From Candidatus Altarchaeota archaeon (GTDB lineage Archaea; Altiarchaeota; Altiarchaeia; JAFGQM01), in the NCBI GenBank assembly GCA_016935655.1, contig JAFGQM010000098.1, positions 1 through 9,667 on the forward strand: a stretch of DNA of 9,667 nt, written 5' to 3'. This document shows positions 7,301-9,667 of this stretch, piece by piece. Below the pieces are notes generated by a model. The model saw nothing but the letters and a program-made list of their open reading frames with translations, ran no database searches and was not told the DNA's origin. How positions within the stretch are numbered: position 1 is the stretch's first letter; each line of letters opens with the position of its first letter. A program made the position numbers and the translations under genes.

Positions 7301-9133
7301 TACTTGGTAATCATAAAGCTCGTTCGCCTCGAGAGCTACAAAGGCGGTGAAGTTCGCAATAGGTGAGTTTATCAGGACCTTGGCGGTGTCACCCACGTTG
7401 TACATGTCCTTGTCCAGGATCACATCAAGGCTCTCCCAGTAGTCATACCAGGTCCGCCCTTCCTCATAGACATAGAACCAACGGGTGGTCTCTATCTCGT
7501 TGCCCTTGGAGTCCTCGCTAGTTATCTTTATCTCAAAGTTCCCGGACTGATCGGGGACGAATTCAATATACTTTACCCCCTTTTCATCTGTTTCAAAATC
7601 AGTCTTGTAAACACTGGTTTCCTTGTGTGTGGACTTTTCCCATACCCTTCTGACTATCTCTAGCTTTCCATAGGCTGAGACTGGATTCTCCTCGATGTCC
7701 ATGGATTTTATGGTTATCCTGACGGTATCGCCGTCGTCGTAGGAATACTTGTCTGTACTAAGCTCGAAGTCGTATTCCGCGCGCGCGACGATGACCGAGG
7801 TCGTGCCAGAAGCCTCCCTCCTGCTTTTGTCCGTCACAGTGGCCTCTATCAGGAAAACCGAGTTGTGATCTGTCTGTGCCTCAAAGTTTATCCTGGCCTT
7901 TCCGTCAGAGCCTGTCACAGTAGTCCCTCTCTTGACTTCCCCGCCGTAGTAGCCATAATAGTAACGGCTTGAGTAATCCTCCTCATAATACCAGCACCAG
8001 TAGCCCCTACAGGGATAGTAATATCCGGAGCTGTAGACCCTATACTCCACCTCAGCATCGGGGACAGGGCTGCCAAAGAAGTAGTTAGCGCTTATTTCAA
8101 CAGATATATTGTCCCCCTTTATGTAAGTCTCCTTGTCCGCAGCCAGTTCGACTTTGTATTCGGGCTTCTTGTATTCCTGCACCTCGAAGCTGCCGTAACC
8201 GCTGTAGCTGCCCGCTCTCCGGATCTCTATCTGGTAGTTGCCCAGAGGGGGCTCCTCGCCCAACAGCATCGAGCCGGAGACGCTACCAAACTCGCTTAGG
8301 GACAGGTTCTCGGTGTAGACGATGTTCCACTTGGGGTCCTTTATCTCGACTGTCACATAGCCTTTAGGAACTTCAAAACTGTCATCCTTCTGCTCCCATA
8401 CTATCGCTTTGAAATAGACCCTCTGGTTAGGCCGGTAGACCGGGCGGTCAGTATACACATAGGTCTTTGACTGGTCATAACCATAATAGTAATAATAGGG
8501 CGTCACAAAGGCTATATTGCCGTCATATTCCGCGACGACATTGACGGAATTGGTCTTATTGCCGATTTTGTATTCCACAACACCGTCGGAATCGGTTTTC
8601 TTGCTTGCAAGGAACTTAGAATCCCAGTATATGTTCACATTAGCGCCTTGGATTGGCTTCCCATCGTCTATATCAAGGGTATAAATCAACATGTTCTCGC
8701 CCCACATCTTGGTCATGACGCCGAGGTCTGAGATCAGGAATGAGGTAGTCTGGTTGCTGACATTGGATTGTGCCTTGATGAAATACATGCCCTTGCCCGA
8801 GACTGTAAAATCGAGCTCCTGGCAGTCGTACCAGTCGCCTGTCTTCTTCGGTTCCACAGTCCAGGACTTGAGTGCACCCCCCTTCAGGGCGGCCTCTATT
8901 ATCCTCTGGGCCTCTGAAGAATCGGATGCCCCCACATACTCATAGAGGGTATCTACATCGAGTTTGTATAGTGCCAAATCCACCTTGCCGTAGTTATGCC
9001 CACAGAGGGACACCTGCGGCTTTTCGTCGGTCATGAACTGGTACTCGTTCTGGAAGTATACATATCCGTATCCATTGACCGATCCGACCATGCCCAATAC
9101 GAGCAACCCGAGGAGTATGTAGGCTGTTTTCAT
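4322..9133 (-). CDS. Alpha-2-macroglobulin family protein with intact thioester and C-terminal membrane anchor
   Basis: At 1603 residues this is a full-length bacterial-type alpha-2-macroglobulin. Order: signal peptide (1 to about 21); N-terminal beta domains; the MG2/MG3 hallmark TDRPVYRP at 228-235; EYKKPEYKV at 320 and YFFGSPV at 351; bait-region-type domain from about 569; an Ala/Met-rich putative bait segment at about 725-788; the central A2M signature REYFPDTAFW at 790; YPYGCLEQ with thioester residues Cys1006 and Gln1009; a helical thioester domain to about 1270; a bMG10-like domain with DPIPAG at 1357; an extra beta domain; a transmembrane helix at about 1573-1590; and a Lys-rich tail. 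Family members trap proteases or attach covalently to targets through the thioester after bait cleavage. Here the protein would sit outside the cell, anchored in the membrane. It starts 2 nt after the upstream stop and overlaps the DUF192 start. The bacterial-style sequence suggests ancient transfer (inference). Confidence 0.95.
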   Translation of the reverse strand: MKTAYILLGLLVLGMVGSVNGYGYVYFQNEYQFMTDEKPQVSLCGHNYGKVDLALYKLDVDTLYEYVGASDSSEAQRIIEAALKGGALKSWTVEPKKTGDWYDCQELDFTVSGKGMYFIKAQSNVSNQTTSFLISDLGVMTKMWGENMLIYTLDIDDGKPIQGANVNIYWDSKFLASKKTDSDGVVEYKIGNKTNSVNVVAEYDGNIAFVTPYYYYYGYDQSKTYVYTDRPVYRPNQRVYFKAIVWEQKDDSFEVPKGYVTVEIKDPKWNIVYTENLSLSEFGSVSGSMLLGEEPPLGNYQIEIRRAGSYSGYGSFEVQEYKKPEYKVELAADKETYIKGDNISVEISANYFFGSPVPDAEVEYRVYSSGYYYPCRGYWCWYYEEDYSSRYYYGYYGGEVKRGTTVTGSDGKARINFEAQTDHNSVFLIEATVTDKSRREASGTTSVIVARAEYDFELSTDKYSYDDGDTVRITIKSMDIEENPVSAYGKLEIVRRVWEKSTHKETSVYKTDFETDEKGVKYIEFVPDQSGNFEIKITSEDSKGNEIETTRWFYVYEEGRTWYDYWESLDVILDKDMYNVGDTAKVLINSPIANFTAFVALEANELYDYQVVSAEGTSARVEIPVKEDYEPNAVVYVIIVNEKTQYTQNAVLVVQPGKKFLNVEIISDKEVYEPRENAVFTIKTTDNNGDPVSAELSFGIVDESIYSIVEETTTQIERFFYGRRWSQVMTQASWMYGGHMDWDLRYSVGAAQNIAPSAAPMEAAREVAMDAMSGGFSAKAAAGLVEPTIREYFPDTAFWHAHVITDSNGEATVRVQIPDSLTTWKSTARAITKDFKVGQGTQTVIARKDLLVRLETPRFFTQNDELVISAVVHNYLGEMKDVQIILQADGINVLDSLTKTVSVAHGADERVDWNVAIDDCCLANITVKALTDVESDAMEMVIPIIPHGIEEQDVWAGMVDTSITKTLLVPEDSIFGATELTLTLSPSIAATAFDALDYLATYPYGCLEQTMSAFLPDVMVVQVLKDLGIKNEKLEEELPDMVSKGFQQIYNMQHSDGGWGWWENDNTHPYMTAYAIYGLTQAKNAGYTVDSNVLARGLEKLRKMYSEDIIDSNTRAYMAYSLSFYGEVDLSKFKESEMNDYARALKLLAAINTGVKGYVPDFDKTAICDEIRCHWESETFHYSWNTNNVETTSYVLMAMLKADPNNDKIVRTVQWLVENRRGNHWYSTKDTAIAVFALAEYLKVSKEMTPNYVAKVYLNGDLVASVKKDDVFSMDNELKLDPAVGKNEIKVVKEGQGKLYYSLFLKYFKMEESIKAKSNGITVNKRYSKTQVQSGEEINVTLTIDVPSDLEYIILEDPIPAGCEVVENREGSYYWDYGWSWWYSRREIRDEKVVYFMTYVHPGKNEITYTLRAEIPGSYHVMPGLAYNMYDEKIRGHSDEKRLDIVDKIRVRIADVVISPNELKFTVNALKFVPDDLSGEVLIEVEDEKGNLLKQKREYMSIKNSEENQEMVIPISLADGFYVISYTLTTPEGAKIAGSKRIQVGQVEVTRVGSQQTADLSPKGQNGASMNDLAILAALLVILVLIVVIITRMKEKASKSAKK

Positions 9134-9135
9134 TT

Positions 9136-9667
9136 TTAGTCTTGTTTATTCTGAATTGATTTAGTCTTTGCTTCCTTAAGCGTCTTTGCCTCGCTTTCCT
9201 CCTTTTGCAGCTTCTTGCCGTGCCGCTTTGTCCGGAGGACATAGAAGACCGCGACGAGGATGAAGAAGACTATCAGGAGGATTGCCAGCGTGGGCATGCT
9301 GTCCTCGGGCTGGGGCGACGGTTCCGGTGGGATTATCGGCGGCTCCACAGGAGGCGTAACTGGTTCAGTTCCTTTTTCCACGCACCTGTTGTTGACGCAG
9401 TCAAGTTCGCCTTGGAACATGAAGCATGCATATTCGCATATCGGGCATCCGCTCGTGGTTCTATGGGCCTCTATGAGGCCCCTTAGCTCTGTAAGGTCTG
9501 CATCCTTGTTTATGAAGGTGTTGCAACCAAACGGGCAGCCGAAGTACTCGTTCATGCAGTCGCTGCCGGACTGGCAGTAGTTAAGCTCTTCGATTTTCTG
9601 TCTGATCTGGTCTTCCATGTCTTTGCATCCATCCCCCAAACCAAGGTCGGTAATGATATCCTCAGTA
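9136..9667 (-). CDS. Cys-rich single-pass membrane protein, 5' end outside window
   Basis: The frame stays open to the window edge. A TTG at 9639 could be read as a start, but the codons upstream (ending DIITDLG) continue without a stop and no signal peptide is present, so the true start probably lies beyond the window. The visible part has ten cysteines between about residues 14 and 96 (for example CPFGC and CPICEYAC), enough for five disulfides; then a Pro/Glu linker of roughly 25 residues; a transmembrane helix (LAILLIVFFILVAVFYVL); and a basic, charged tail rich in Lys and Glu. Expected topology is Cys domain outside, tail in the cytoplasm, matching the macroglobulin encoded 2 nt downstream. 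I recognise no named family. A partner, receptor or anchor role for the macroglobulin is conjecture from the operon. Confidence 0.85.
   Translation of the reverse strand, partial: TEDIITDLGLGDGCKDMEDQIRQKIEELNYCQSGSDCMNEYFGCPFGCNTFINKDADLTELRGLIEAHRTTSGCPICEYACFMFQGELDCVNNRCVEKGTEPVTPPVEPPIIPPEPSPQPEDSMPTLAILLIVFFILVAVFYVLRTKRHGKKLQKEESEAKTLKEAKTKSIQNKQD

Noticed and set aside
7778..7785. (CG)4 run, considered as Z-DNA or slippage repeat
   Set aside because: It encodes ordinary Val-Ala-Arg-Ala residues in the macroglobulin and is too short to argue for a special role.
1..9667. CRISPR array, tRNA, rRNA, insertion sequence or attachment site
   Set aside because: No direct-repeat array, cloverleaf-like sequence, transposase or flanking inverted repeats were seen. 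Almost the whole window is coding.

Overview
The window looks archaeal. It has five consecutive small proteins with class III (type IV prepilin-like) leaders, a DUF371 protein (an archaeal family), and frequent use of ATA for isoleucine and AGG/AGA for arginine. Short hand counts give roughly 50% GC outside one AT-rich patch. I cannot name the lineage from this sequence alone; an uncultivated euryarchaeal or DPANN-type genome would fit.

Layout. Bases 2-3840 read on the + strand. They hold the 3' end of a Cys-rich gene that starts outside the window (2-496), then five prepilin-like genes (481-1005, 1002-1403, 1405-1977, 1974-2642, 2644-3411), then a DUF371 gene (3430-3840). The pilin genes are packed with alternating 4-nt ATGA overlaps and 1-nt gaps, so they almost certainly form one translationally coupled operon. 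Bases 3873-9667 read on the - strand. In transcription order they hold a Cys-rich single-pass membrane protein whose 5' end lies outside the window (9136-9667), a 1603-residue membrane-anchored alpha-2-macroglobulin with an intact thioester motif (4322-9133), and an exported DUF192 protein (3873-4325). These are also packed tightly, with a 2-nt gap and an ATGA overlap. The two units converge on a 32-nt gap containing a perfect 7-bp hairpin.

How the genes may work together. The + strand set resembles the minor-pseudopilin set of a type IV pilus or type II secretion filament. The position-5 acidic residue is present in the first members, shifted by one in the middle members, and absent in the last and largest one, a pattern reminiscent of GspK at the tip of type II secretion pseudopili. 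No assembly ATPase, platform protein or prepilin peptidase is in the window. The - strand set is an extracytoplasmic module: a thioester macroglobulin held by a C-terminal membrane anchor, with a second protein of the same topology and a small exported protein. Protease trapping or covalent surface attachment is the natural hypothesis for the macroglobulin; the roles of its partners are unknown.

There is no RNA gene, CRISPR array, insertion sequence or clear promoter here. Both operons begin outside the window, and no gene-free stretch exceeds about 35 bases.
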